A stretch of DNA of 64,000 nt from Leishmania martiniquensis (GCF_017916325.1 NC_090167.1:848501-912500), one strand, 5' to 3'; positions 50,437 to 60,879 are shown, numbered from the stretch's first letter. Numbers and translations: made by a program. The notes: generated from the letters alone by a model not told the origin.

Positions 50437-51711
50437 CTCAGCGCGCAGTCCTGTGTGTAGACGTAAATCCGAAGGTGGAAGGACAGGGAAGGATTCAGCC
50501 GTTTGTGAAGTCGCTGCAGCCAAGGGGCGACAGGGAAAAACGTGAGAAGTCCGCGTGTTAAGCGGGAGGTAGCCAGGCAAGGGCGCGCCTGTGTGTGCGC
50601 GTTTATGCAGTCTTTGTGCCTTGCCGATGGCAATAGGGGCCGTTAAAGGCGAAAGGGGGAGGAGAGAGAGATCGGAGGGAAGAGGTGAGGGTGATTGTCC
50701 TTCACGCAGGAGCAGCGATGAGAGAGCCGCCAAACGAGCACGTTGGCGTGTCGACGTGTGGATGCAGTCGTTTGGCAGAAACACGAGGGGTTTGTGATTG
50801 GTGTGCGCGTGTGCGTGCGTGTGTGCGTGCGTGCGAGAGAGACAGAGGGCTCAGTAGGACCAGTAAGCGAGAGGAAAGGTTGAAGGCGGGAGGAGGGAGG
50901 CAGCACGCTCAGAGTTGCCAAAGGCACCATTCACAAGGCCGAGCGCCAGGACCGGCATAAATGCACGAAGACTTCAGAGAAAAGCCTTCCGGTGACACCC
51001 TGGAAGGAGGGAGGAGGACGACTGTGTGCGCGAAGGCATCGCACTCGCCCTCTGTGGTTCCCTCCAGAGAAGTAGGTATTGAAAACAGCAGCCAAGGCTG
51101 CGCACCATCTCTTTCGCGATTCACACAACGAAAGAAGCGAAGCGAAGCCTTCCCCTTCGCCGTCCTCGTCTCGGAGTCTTCGTCAACTGCCTTTCCTCTT
51201 GAGTACACCGCATCTCAAGAAGTGCGATATGCGCTGAGACTCAGCCAGTAGACAGCCCTACCCTGCTGGCACGTGCTTCAAGGAAGGATTACACAATTCT
51301 TCTTCGCTTGACGAGTAGAACAGGGATGCATCAGCGCACACAGGCACAACCACCTGAAGAGAAGCACTTTCCCCACCTTGAAGAGGCGCGAACAAACACC
51401 GCAGCTGGCAGCCAGAGATGAATATGAGGATTGAGGTCATCCGAGATGGCAATCAGAGAGTCCACGGAAAAAAAACGAAACTCTCCTCGCGTCTCACCAC
51501 TGAAGCGAGGCCAACAACTGATCCGCAGCATACAAAGATACCTTTCTCTGGTCCCACACGAGAGCCTCTCGTCGGTTCCACCGTTGACCTCCTTCAAGCA
51601 TAACACCCCTCCTCTTCCTCCCGCGTGCGCGCGCCTGAAACACCTCCAAAGAGCGGGCTTGGCGTCGATACGTCTGCAGACGCCTACACGTATCAGGGCA
51701 AGCGCGGCAGA
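50437..51711. other. Intergenic region
   Basis: Contains the 5' flank of the CS-domain gene and the 3' flank of the repeat-protein gene, with a GTGC repeat near 50800-50835. No supported gene. Confidence 0.55.
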
Positions 51712-54700
51712 TCACCATTCGTCATCCCATTTGTCGTCCTCCTCCATCTGCACCTGGCGTCCAGCCTGCTTGCTCGCCGCGGAGGGGGTAGGGGACATGC
51801 TCTGCAGGTAGACTGGTGAACATCTGGCTGCGCCAGTTAAGGCATTGAAAGCAGCGCCATAAGGACTGCTCATACCGCTCCCACTACCGACAGAGCCCTG
51901 AGACTGGATTGCAGGGATGACCGTCGCCCTCCCAGGTGTCCTCCACTCAGGCGGCGACTTCTTCCGCAAGCTCATTCCACATGATCGACGGCCCACAGTG
52001 TTGAGGGCGCCCTCTGCCCCTTCGACTCCTCGGAGCCCAGGCAGCGGCGTGTTTGGGGGCGTGCGCTTCTTGGGTGCCGTCGCCGCATCCCTTTGGGGGT
52101 CCATTGGGGCTTCCATGTGCGAATGAGAGGGGGGCGAAGAAGTGCTGCAGAGATTTATTCCACTTGCATTATTGCGTCTCTGTGACGCATGTAGCTGAGT
52201 CGTGAATTGAGCCATATTCACTTCCTCGAAATCATCCTCCTCGTCCCATTCATCGTCTTCGTCCGCGCCTACACGAGGAGGCGACGCACCCCCGCTTCGC
52301 CCCGAAGTCCTCCCCTCAGTCTGCAAAATGTCCCCGACCATGATAAGCTGCCCAAACAACGACGCGGCGACTTCCTGCGCCTCCCTCGACACCCTCGCCC
52401 GCGCCACAACCTCTTCAGCTTCCAACACAGACATGGCCTGTGTCAACTTCTCCGGAGAAACATCCAACGATTTGGCAGCTTTACTAGCACGGCGCTCCTC
52501 CGCCGCCTGGCGCTCCAGTCGTGCTTGCTCCTCCGCCGCCTCGCGGGCAAGGTGCTCCTCCGCCGCCTGGCGCTCAAGTCGTGCTTGCTCCTCCGCCGCC
52601 TGGCGCTCCAGTCGTGCTTGCTCCTCCGCCGCCTGGCGCTCCAGTCGTGCTTGCTCCTCCGCCGCCTCGCGGGCAAGGTGCTCCTCCGCCGCCTCGCGGG
52701 CAAGGCGCTCCTCCGCCGCCTCGCGGGCAAGGCGCTCCTCCGCCGCCTGGCGCTCAAGTCGTGCTTGCTCCTCCGCCGCCTCGCGGGCAAGGTGCTCCTC
52801 CGCCGCCTGGCGCTCAAGCCGTGCTTGCTCCTCCGCCGCCTCGCGGGCAAGGTGCTCCTCCGCCGCCTCGTGGGCAAGGCGCTCCTCCGCCGCCTGGCGC
52901 TCCAGTCGTGCTTGCTCCTCCGCCGCCTCGCGGGCAAGGCGCTCCTCCGCCGCCTGGCGCTCAAGTCGTGCTTGCTCCTCCGCCGCCTCGCGGGCAAGGT
53001 GCTCCTCCGCCGCCTCGTGGGCAAGGCGCTCCTCCGCCGCCTGGCGCTCCAGTCGTGCTTGCTCCTCCGCCGCCTCGCGGGCAAGGCGCTCCTCCGCCGC
53101 CTGGCGCTCAAGTCGTGCTTGCTCCTCCGCCGCCTCGCGGGCAAGGTGCTCCTCCGCCGCCTCGTGGGCAAGGCGCTCCTCCGCCGCCTGGCGCTCAAGT
53201 CGTGCTTGCTCCTCCGCCGCCTCGCGGGCAAGGTGCTCCTCCGCCGCCTCGTGGGCAAGGCGCTCCTCCGCCGCCTGGCGCTCCAGTCGTGCTTGCTCCT
53301 CCGCCGCCTCGCGGGCAAGTCGTGCTTGCTCCTCCGCCGCCTCGCGGGCAAGGCGCTCCTCCGCCGCCTGGCGCTCAAGTCGTGCTTGCTCCTCCGCCGC
53401 CTCGCGGGCAAGGCGCTCCTCCGCCGCCTGGCGCTCAAGCCGTGCTTGCTCCTCCGCCGCCTCGCGGGCAAGGCGCTCCTCCGCCGCCTCGCGGGCAAGG
53501 TGCTCCTCCGCCGCCTGGCGCTCCAGTCGTGCTTGCTCCTCCGCCGCCTCGCGGGCAAGGCGCTCCTCCGCCGCCTCGCGGGCAAGGCGCTCCTCCGCCG
53601 CCTGGCGCTCAAGCCGTGCTTGCTCCTCCGCCGCCTGGCGCTCAAGTCGTGCTTGCTCCTCCGCCGCCTCGCGGGCAAGGCGCTCCTCCGCCGCCTGGCG
53701 CTCAAGTCGTGCTTGCTCCTCCGCCGCCTCGCGGGCAAGGCGCTCCTCCGCCGCCTGGCGCTCCAGTCGTGCTTGCTCCTCCGCCGCCTCGCGGGCAAGG
53801 CGCTCCTCCGCCGCCTGGCGCTCAAGTCGTGCTTGCTCCTCCGCCGCCTCGCGGGCAAGTCGTGCTTGCTCCTCCGCCGCCTCGCGGGCAAGGCGCTCCT
53901 CCGCCGCCTGGCGCTCAAGCCGTGCTTGCTCCTCCGCCGCCTCGCGGGCAAGTCGTGCTTGCTCCTCCGCCGCCTCGCGGGCAAGGCGCTCCTCCGCCGC
54001 CTGGCGCTCAAGTCGTGCTTGCTCCTCCGCCGCCTCGCGGGCAAGGTGCTCCTCCGCCGCCTCGTGGGCAAGGCGCTCCTCCGCCGCCTGGCGCTCCAGT
54101 CGTGCTTGCTCCTCCGCCGCCTCGCGGGCAAGGCGCTCCTCCGCCGCCTGGCGCTCAAGTCGTGCTTGCTCCTCCGCCGCCTCGCGGGCAAGGCGCTCCT
54201 CCGCCGCCTGGCGCTCAAGTCGTGCTTGCTCCTCCGCCGCCTCGCGGGCAAGGCGCTCCTCCGCCGCCTGGCGCTCAAGTCGTGCTTGCTCCTCCGCCGC
54301 CTCGCGGGCAAGGCGCTCCTCCGCCGCCTGGCGCTCAAGTCGTGCTTGCTCCTCCGCCGCCTCGCGGGCAAGGCGCTCCTCCGCCGCCTGGCGCTCAAGT
54401 CGTGCTTGCTCCTCCGCCGCCTGGCGGGCAAGGCGCTCCTCCGCCGCCTGGCGCTCAAGTCGTGCTTGCTCCTCCGCCGCCTCGCGGGCAAGGCGCTCCT
54501 CCGCCGCCTGGCGCTCAAGTCGTGCTTGCTCCTCCGCCGCCTGGCGCTCAAGTCGTGCTTGCTCCTCCGCCGCCTCGCGGGCAAGGCGCTCCTCCGCCGC
54601 ATGGCGCTCAAGCCGTGCTTGCTTCTCGAGGAAGTCGGGTGCTGTTGAGAGGAAGACACTTGAGCTGTGCTCCTCTGTGGTTTTCACGGTTGGGCTCTGT

Positions 54701-55623
54701 CCGTGGAGATTAGCGTCGTCGGCGACGCGAAGGGCAGTCCCGGCCGGTGGTGCTGTGGAGACGGTAAGGGGCTGTAGCTGCAGTGGGGAAGCTTGCAGCT
54801 CTTGCTCTGGAGCGGCCTCACATTCTGGTATGCGCGCAGTGGGCGTGTGTCTTGTCGGTGCGGGGAGTTGCTTGTCGGTTTCAAAGGTGCGGCAAGCGGG
54901 CGTCGTGCCGTCACCGTGAGCAGTTTGCCTGCTTTCTGGTATGGGGAGGATCGTAGGCAGTGTTTTCAGCAGGTCGTAGCGCTCGTCTTCGAGAAGTCGT
55001 CCGCGAGCAGCAACAGCAGCCATTGGCTGTGTGGCGGCTTTGCGCATGGCCTCCATTTCGGCGCGCAGTGCTAAGACAGTTTCCATTTGCGTTGATGTAC
55101 AAGACGCCTCCGTGAAGCGGGACTGCAGCAGATCGTGGCAAAGGATAAGCTGGCGATTCACCGTACGATCCCACCACTCATAGCACGCCGCATAGTCGCT
55201 CGTGTGGGCAATTTGCTCCTCCATGCCGAGGCTCAGAAGGAAGTTCGCCTCATCGAGCGCTTGATGGGTGCGGCTGCTTGCCTGAGAGATGGCATCTATA
55301 AGGAGGTCCAACAGCTCTTCCTGCGGCAGGGATGCGCGCGCCTCTGCCGTCAAGGAAAGAAGTCGCGGGACGGCGTCCTCACGAAGCGGGGCGGCACCGT
55401 CGAATGCTTGGCTAAGAACTCTGCTGGCCGTCTGGTCGACCTTTCGCCATAGGCGGAACAGCCCGGTTGTCAACTGATTCACCGCCTCCTCGAAGCCATT
55501 CTCCGTCGCATTCGTTGTAGTAGGCGTAGCGGTGGGTGTGTCGCTTGCTGTGCTGCTCTCGCTCGGATGGGGCGCCACTATCTGCCTCACCGACTCCCGC
55601 ACGCTGCTCAGAACGCTCCACAT
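51712..55623 (-). CDS. E/R/A-rich repeat protein with W-acidic C terminus, 1303 aa
   Basis: ATG at 55623-55621. The N-terminal 230 residues form a non-repetitive helical domain (VNQLTTGLFRLWRKVDQ, ELLDLLIDAISQAS, YEWWDRTVNRQLILCHDLL), family not recognised. A Pro/Thr-rich linker follows. Residues about 335-1043 are about 71 decads alternating RLERQAAEEQ-type and RLAREAAEEx-type units, giving a very long charged helix or coiled coil. The C-terminal part (about 1044-1303) has a short helix (SLDVSPEKLTQAMSVLEAEE), an acidic stretch DEDDEWDEEDDFEEV, basic Pro/Ser-rich sequence, and ends EEDDKWDDEW. Acidic Trp motifs of this kind bind trafficking adaptors such as coatomer delta or kinesin light chain in other eukaryotes. 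This suggests a membrane-traffic or cytoskeletal tether; function is inference only. Confidence 0.88.
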   Translation of the reverse strand: MWSVLSSVRESVRQIVAPHPSESSTASDTPTATPTTTNATENGFEEAVNQLTTGLFRLWRKVDQTASRVLSQAFDGAAPLREDAVPRLLSLTAEARASLPQEELLDLLIDAISQASSRTHQALDEANFLLSLGMEEQIAHTSDYAACYEWWDRTVNRQLILCHDLLQSRFTEASCTSTQMETVLALRAEMEAMRKAATQPMAAVAARGRLLEDERYDLLKTLPTILPIPESRQTAHGDGTTPACRTFETDKQLPAPTRHTPTARIPECEAAPEQELQASPLQLQPLTVSTAPPAGTALRVADDANLHGQSPTVKTTEEHSSSVFLSTAPDFLEKQARLERHAAEERLAREAAEEQARLERQAAEEQARLERQAAEERLAREAAEEQARLERQAAEERLARQAAEEQARLERQAAEERLAREAAEEQARLERQAAEERLAREAAEEQARLERQAAEERLAREAAEEQARLERQAAEERLAREAAEEQARLERQAAEERLAREAAEEQARLERQAAEERLAHEAAEEHLAREAAEEQARLERQAAEERLAREAAEEQARLAREAAEEQARLERQAAEERLAREAAEEQARLAREAAEEQARLERQAAEERLAREAAEEQARLERQAAEERLAREAAEEQARLERQAAEERLAREAAEEQARLERQAAEEQARLERQAAEERLAREAAEERLAREAAEEQARLERQAAEEHLAREAAEERLAREAAEEQARLERQAAEERLAREAAEEQARLERQAAEERLAREAAEEQARLAREAAEEQARLERQAAEERLAHEAAEEHLAREAAEEQARLERQAAEERLAHEAAEEHLAREAAEEQARLERQAAEERLAREAAEEQARLERQAAEERLAHEAAEEHLAREAAEEQARLERQAAEERLAREAAEEQARLERQAAEERLAHEAAEEHLAREAAEEQARLERQAAEEHLAREAAEEQARLERQAAEERLAREAAEERLAREAAEEHLAREAAEEQARLERQAAEEQARLERQAAEEQARLERQAAEEHLAREAAEEQARLERQAAEERRASKAAKSLDVSPEKLTQAMSVLEAEEVVARARVSREAQEVAASLFGQLIMVGDILQTEGRTSGRSGGASPPRVGADEDDEWDEEDDFEEVNMAQFTTQLHASQRRNNASGINLCSTSSPPSHSHMEAPMDPQRDAATAPKKRTPPNTPLPGLRGVEGAEGALNTVGRRSCGMSLRKKSPPEWRTPGRATVIPAIQSQGSVGSGSGMSSPYGAAFNALTGAARCSPVYLQSMSPTPSAASKQAGRQVQMEEDDKWDDEW
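52495..54621 (-). repeat. 30/60-bp tandem array coding about 71 decapeptides
   Basis: From the CAA codon at 54621 to GAG GAG at 52495 (2127 bases, 709 codons) the gene alternates 30-base units coding ARLERQAAEE and RLAREAAEE variants. Unlike the 183-bp array, units are shuffled: some blocks repeat one unit type twice or thrice, and His variants (RLAHEAAEE, HLAREAAEE) recur as higher-order blocks. Mosaic order points to repeated slippage or unequal exchange. Confidence 0.95.
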
Positions 55624-57500
55624 TTGGGGGGGAGGGCAAACGGACTGCGCTGTTGCGCCAACGCCGCAGCTCTACTCCCCACGTGTACACCAGGAGCGGA
55701 GGGAAGGGCAAGGGTGAACGAGTCGAAATCGAAAGGGGACGAAAGAGCGAAAGCCAAGCAGAAGAGGTGAACACTTCTGCGATTCTGAGAGGAGCAACGA
55801 GTGAGAATATGTCGCCGAGAAACCCAAGTGAAAAGCTGGGCAGAGATGGGGCAAGAGGAGAAAAGAGGCGAAGTGGATTATCGCAGACGCTCCAACGCCG
55901 CAGAGAGCAGAAAATGCTCACACGCGCACGCAGAAAGGGAGGGGTAGACGAAGGGAGGCACGCACACGTACGGATATGCTCAGCGAGAGAACACGAAAGA
56001 GGAAGCGCATACACACAGCTGAGAAAGAGGCGTCAACGAAAGATTGAAAGGAGCAACAAAGGAGGTTGGGAAAAGCGACGGCGGAGTATCAACGACAGAC
56101 AGACAGACACGCGCGCACTCACACAGAGCGACTATGATGGCAAGGCCATGCGACGTCACCGCCACAGATCAGGAAAAGGCCTCCCCCCGTGCACTCAGTC
56201 GTGAAAAGCGCGTGCAACAGAGGAGGAAGGGGGATGGAAGGGGGTAGAGAAGGTGCGTGAGTGGTAGAGACAGCGGAGAGGAAAAACAAAGAAGGCGAGA
56301 AGAGAATGGAGTGCGGCGATGCGGGGAGAAGCCGCCAAAGGCCCGGCAGGGGGCTAACGTGTTAAGGCGATATAGATCGAGGATACAACGCGCACAGAGG
56401 TCGAGCCACTGCGCCAAACGGCACACCCGCCTACACTGGCGGTACACTGTTCTTTCTCCGCTCCTGCGAGGACCGCCCCCTTCAACTGAGGCGACGCAGG
56501 CCCTTTTTCTTCTCTCGCTGTGCCTGTGCGAAAAGATGGCAAATGGCAATCGCGGGGAGGGGGAGGAGGGTGGAAAGGGTACACGGGAAGTTCGTCGCAC
56601 GTACGTGCTCGGGAGATGGATAGCGTGTGGGTCAATGTGAAGGGATCTGCGCCGGTGACGAAGTGCACATGCGCATGTATCCAGCGCGGCACGGTTTGGA
56701 GACACACAGGAGTGGGGAGGGGGCCAAGATGAGAAATTGTTCGACGGCATCGAAAATGGGTAGCTTGGCGCAAAGCGGAGCGGCAGAGGGGATCTAAAAG
56801 GTATTTTTGAATAGAGTTGATTGGGAAGCTTGAATGAGGGGGGGTGGGAGAGTGGCAACGTCGGCTCCATCGAAGAAGCGCTCTCTGTACCACAACACAC
56901 GCACACGGCACGGCGCTCCGTTTTTTTTCTCTCTCTTGTGCACCCGCTTTTCCTCCTCTCCAGACGTCCTGAGAAGAGGGGCATAGGAACCAACACACTC
57001 ATGCACGACCACGCGTGGTGTTTGCGTGCAAGCATACACTTTTTGTGTGTGCATGGCTGTTGCCTTTAGGCTATACTCCTTGTGTTCCGGGAAAAATACC
57101 TCGATTGACAGCCGGCAACGATGCACACGAAAAACACATATATAGATATATTTGTATCTGCATGTGCAGTCGCTCGCACCGATGCTCAGATTCCACCCCA
57201 TTGGCGCAGGCGAGGTACGCTCACATGCACACATGCACGCGAGCAAACGTCACGCAGAACGATGCATGTGATCAGTAAAAAAAATTGGAGGAGGGAGAGA
57301 GCGGAGTGGGAAGGGAAAGGCAAGACACACAGAGGGGGAGACGTGGAGGACAGCAGGGAAAGAGAGGGACTGACAGAAATGAGGCACCCTTGCACAGGTA
57401 CACACACACACACGCGTGTGAGCACCTCCGTCTCCCCTCTTCGTCCTGTGCTAAAGCAGCTTTTCTCGCCACGACACCTCAGTTCCTCTGGTGGCGGCAC
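55624..57500. other. Intergenic region
   Basis: About 1.9 kb with no convincing gene. A 288-codon minus-strand frame here begins without ATG and is Pro/Ser/Leu/Arg-rich, like pyrimidine-tract spacer. CA and TATA islands lie near 57130-57150 and 57400. Confidence 0.5.
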
Positions 57501-58355
57501 TCATGCAGGGTACATGTTATGTGTGTATCGCCCATCCGGCCTCTGCAGAGGGTGAATCGTCACCCCTTCCATCATCTCTGTAAACTTCCCTTTAGGATAT
57601 GCGCCAGACGGTTGCGTGAGCTGCACAGGCATGGCAGGGCCACGAAGGTGTGGCAAGGCGTAGTATCGCTCCATTTCGCGAGTGCGAAGGATGCCACGTT
57701 CGTGCTGCTCGATGCGGTAGGACTTCCGCGTGTTCTGGGCGACAATATCGCGCGAAACGAGCTCTAGGTGTTGCAGCACCCCCACTGGGATGGAGTCCAT
57801 CGCGGTGCTGTGCCACCACGTGTAAAGCGCCTCTTTCTTGCTCGCCGCGTCAGCGATGGTACGGAGTCCAGAGCTCTGTTCAATATGCGCCAGATATGAC
57901 TTCAGATCCTCGCGCGACCAGCAATGCGCCGTATACTGATAAATGAATGGGGCTGTGTAGGAGAGGGGGAAGTGTGACGGCGTCTCGTACGCCTGGCCGA
58001 CCTCAGCGTAGTAATCCCATTCCGGTGTGCCGTTGTTCGCCGCGCTGCTGGAAGCTGAAACAGTGCGGCGGCAAATTAGATCCTGGTGAAAGCGAACTGG
58101 ATCGTCGGTCCAGCGAGCCCAGGGCCAGTGCCGATAATGGTTGCGGTTGCGCATGCGATTGTGCCACTCGACACCGCTGCGAGGGTCCCAGGTGTTGGCG
58201 TACTCCTCGGGCGTCTTGTTCGCAAGCGGCGAGCGGACATGCGCATTTTTGGGCGCCAGGTAGCGGGCCTTTCGGCGACGGTGGGCGTACACCATGACTC
58301 GATTCATGTAGCCCTTGGCTTTGGAGGCCAAGAAAACGGGGGTGGCGCGCAGCAT
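57501..58355 (-). CDS. Probable mitochondrial protein, possibly mitoribosomal, 284 aa
   Basis: ATG at 58355-58353. The N terminus MLRATPVFLASKAKGYMNRV is basic, lacks acidic residues and fits a mitochondrial targeting sequence. It leads into an Arg/His-rich stretch (YAHRRRKARYLAPKNAH, WHNRMRNRNHYRHWPWARW). The rest is Tyr/Trp/His-rich and globular, with no enzyme motif (THNMYPA at the end). The composition resembles kinetoplastid mitochondrial ribosomal or RNA-processing proteins. The AKGYMNRV-x3-AHRRRKARYL stretch has weak similarity to ribosomal protein bL20, which I consider only a possibility. It sits alone between large spacers. Coding confidence high, function low. Confidence 0.82.
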   Translation of the reverse strand: MLRATPVFLASKAKGYMNRVMVYAHRRRKARYLAPKNAHVRSPLANKTPEEYANTWDPRSGVEWHNRMRNRNHYRHWPWARWTDDPVRFHQDLICRRTVSASSSAANNGTPEWDYYAEVGQAYETPSHFPLSYTAPFIYQYTAHCWSREDLKSYLAHIEQSSGLRTIADAASKKEALYTWWHSTAMDSIPVGVLQHLELVSRDIVAQNTRKSYRIEQHERGILRTREMERYYALPHLRGPAMPVQLTQPSGAYPKGKFTEMMEGVTIHPLQRPDGRYTHNMYPA

Positions 58356-59296
58356 GGTGACTGCTGTTCACAGCACGCTGCAGGGCAGGCTTGAAAGCGA
58401 CCCTTCGAAAAGAGAGAGACAGAGACAAAGGTGCCCCATCAGAGACGGACACGGACACGCGAGAGTGCCAGTCGTTCGACGGTTTCGAGCATGAGGACAG
58501 AGAGAGCGGAGGAGTGATCATCGGAGAAAGCAGCGATCGGTTCCCTGTGATGGGCATACACGAGGCAACCAGGCCGGACGTGAGCGATCCGCCACGAGCA
58601 TCAGCCTCTTCTAACGAAGGCGCGCGATGGGGGAGGAAAAAGCGCGTATTTGAGAGAAGAAAAAAGGAACGCAGTCATCGCAAGGCTGATCCGTGGTGCT
58701 ATAGGTTACCTCACGCAACGTTCCCTGGCAAGATCTCGGCGACCCCCGGTCGGGCACGCGCTAACAGTCGGAGGACGATAACAACTCGCACTGTCGCCGT
58801 CTCCGACAACTGGCCATCCGCCATTCGCTTTTCCTGCATCCCCCTCTACGAAGCGCTTTGCCTTATGGCGCATGCGTGCGGCAGTACTCACTCACGCACA
58901 CATAGAGTGACTCCTGCCCTCAGTGTACAGCGCTTTCTCATCAGTTTTGTTTCGTATCGCTTCCGCTGCGTTAAAGAATTCTTCGGCCATCGATATCTCA
59001 ACATGCAGAGATGCAATCACCCGTACACACACACAGACCCACGAGCACGCAGACAAGGCCGTTCACGAGGGGGGTGTAAGCGAAGACGGAGCGCCCCCTC
59101 CCCTTCCCCTTTGGCTGGCACCCATTCGCTTGCGCTCCTCATGGACAACGAAAAAGACAGAAGCAGCAGAATAAGATTAAGAGAGAACGGAGGTCACCAC
59201 AGCTGCTCACTCTATCGCGCCCCTTTCCACCGACGCCATGGGTGCTCTGTCGTTACTGTAAAGATATCCCAAGGAAAACCACAAGCTCTTCCACTT
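58356..59296. other. Intergenic region
   Basis: 5' flank of the 57501-58355 gene and spacer. A 388-codon plus-strand frame covering 58391-59557 starts at TTG, lacks coding bias and is rejected. Confidence 0.5.
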
Positions 59297-59902
59297 TCAA
59301 CCAGAACACACACACACGAGCACGTACAAGCACCTCCGTTCCTTCGTCGACGTGAGAAAGAGGGGGGAGATGGAGAGAGAAACGAAGCAAGGGCGAGAAG
59401 ACCTGCACGCTCGTGGCCCCCTCAGCTCGTCAGACTGCTGCGCGGTGCGGTCAACATGGCTGCACACGCCGAGGCTAGGCTGGCAGGAATAGAGCACAGC
59501 GCATCCAAGACACGAGATGCGCGGATATGCTATGTGTCCGTATGCTGGCGAGAGTAAGGAGCTCCAGGCCCTTCCAGCCTCCAGCTTCAGTGGGCTGAAG
59601 TCATGAAGAGGGGGGTCGATATGCCAGAACTGACTCTGGAGACGCGGACAGTGGAAGCAGCAAGCAAAGAGAAGCAAGCAAGAGGGCGCTGAGGCCCCTT
59701 CTTGGACACAATGGGAGCTCGAGCCGGCACGTGTGCTCGGAGCAAAGCTATCCCCTTCGCTGGGTAAAGAAAACGCGATGACTCCCCCACCGCGCTGCAC
59801 CGCTGTGCCGCCAGAAATGCGCGTGTAAAGAGGCAGAGGACGTAAAGCAAAAGGCTGCCTATTTTGGGGGGTGGGAGGGGGAGGGGAGGTTGTCGCTGCC
59901 AT
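59297..59902 (-). CDS. Possible hypothetical ORF, 201 aa
   Basis: An ATG frame (59902-59900, MAATTSPPPPTPQNRQPF) lies 18 bases after GTCTGCTGCAG (AG at 59922-59921), itself preceded by a pyrimidine-rich tract, so a trans-splice acceptor is plausible. The protein is Ser/Pro/Cys-rich with HIDPPLHDFSPLKLEAGRAW in the middle and no recognised domain. Third-position GC bias is weaker than in the neighbours. It could be an unannotated gene or 3' untranslated sequence of the phosphatase gene. Confidence 0.22.
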   Translation of the reverse strand: MAATTSPPPPTPQNRQPFALRPLPLYTRISGGTAVQRGGGVIAFSLPSEGDSFAPSTRAGSSSHCVQEGASAPSCLLLFACCFHCPRLQSQFWHIDPPLHDFSPLKLEAGRAWSSLLSPAYGHIAYPRISCLGCAVLYSCQPSLGVCSHVDRTAQQSDELRGPRACRSSRPCFVSLSISPLFLTSTKERRCLYVLVCVCSG

Positions 59903-60287
59903 AACGGCTCCGCTCACGTGCTGCAGCAGACAGAAACACTTTGAAGAAGACCGAGAGAGAGAACGACAATGCGGAGCGAGCGAAAACACATTCGCAGCCT
60001 TCGCGTTCCCCAACGTCGCCACTGGAGAGTGAAACGGGAAAGGGGGACGAGGTGGAGAGCAGTAGAGAACGGAAATGGCACGCTCACTCAGACTCTGGCG
60101 CTATCACAAGTTGCACGTGTGTACTCGTTCACGTGAATCTCTGAAGAAGGAGGATGGCAGGCGCAAGTACACCACAGCAGAGGAAGAACAAGGAAACACA
60201 CGTACGCGCCTGACGATAGAGAGAGAGACGCGTGCGATCACACTTTTCCTGCCATGACGGCGTGAAGCGACGTCAGTTCCGAATCGA

Positions 60288-60797
60288 TCAAGAGAAGAGG
60301 CGCGTCTGTAACAGGCGTGAGTAGACACACGGCAGAGGCAAGGGAGGGCACAAGAGACGGAGTTGCCACAAGAAGAGCAGACTTCTCCATAGCTGTGCAC
60401 AAGTGCCCGACGCGTCCACTGTCTCCGTGACCGTGTACAGTCTGCTCTCGAAGCGGTGAATCAAGAAGGGCACTTCTCCAGCCTGCACGTCACGAAAAGT
60501 GGCGGAGAATTTCTCATCCCCTCCAAACACACAGGCGCGAAAAAAACCTCTGAGATGTAAACGGGACGCAAAGGGGGGCCCGGTGAGCCCATCACCGCCC
60601 GCAGATTCTCGCGCCAATGGCCCATCACGGGTGGAGGAAAGGAAGATGAGGGAGACACTCACCTCGAGCAGCAATGCAACAAAGATAGAGGCAGCAAGGA
60701 CGAAAAGAAAAAAACCGTTGCCGCACTCCCCACTCAGATCGAAGGCATTGGTAAAGCGGAGGCGGTGAAGGGCTGAGCGGAGGGACTCACACGGCAT
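60288..60797 (-). CDS. Possible small membrane ORF downstream of the phosphatase, 169 aa
   Basis: An ATG frame (60797-60795, MPCESLRSALHRLRF) begins 82 bases after the phosphatase stop. It has a strong hydrophobic segment (GFFLFVLAASIFVALLLEV) and later GDEKFSATFRDVQAGEVPF, which reads like protein. The spacing is short for separate trans-splicing. A second overlapping frame starts at 60625 (MGHWRENLRAVMGSP, ending 60461) after a good pyrimidine tract, so the true frame is unclear. It may be 3' untranslated sequence. Confidence 0.25.
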   Translation of the reverse strand: MPCESLRSALHRLRFTNAFDLSGECGNGFFLFVLAASIFVALLLEVSVSLIFLSSTRDGPLARESAGGDGLTGPPFASRLHLRGFFRACVFGGDEKFSATFRDVQAGEVPFLIHRFESRLYTVTETVDASGTCAQLWRSLLFLWQLRLLCPPLPLPCVYSRLLQTRLFS

Positions 60798-60879
60798 CGA
60801 CAGCACCCGCAGCGGGCAGCGCTGCCGCCGCCATCTCTCGCCATCGTATGACACCCCTTTCTCCTTTCGACGCTTCTGC

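Noticed and set aside
52207..54919. Plus-strand and alternative minus-strand frames of 730-863 codons (PPPRGQGAPPP-, LLRRLAGKA- and RRRSKHDLS-type)
   Set aside because: Shadows of the decapeptide array. They end at or just beyond the array, while the minus-strand gene starting at 55623 has non-repetitive domains on both sides.
56169..57035. 288-codon minus-strand frame
   Set aside because: It begins without an ATG and is Pro/Ser/Leu/Arg-rich from pyrimidine tracts; no domain.
58391..59557. 388-codon plus-strand frame
   Set aside because: It starts at TTG, is antisense to the cluster, and has no coding bias or recognisable domain; consistent with a chance frame in GC-rich spacer.
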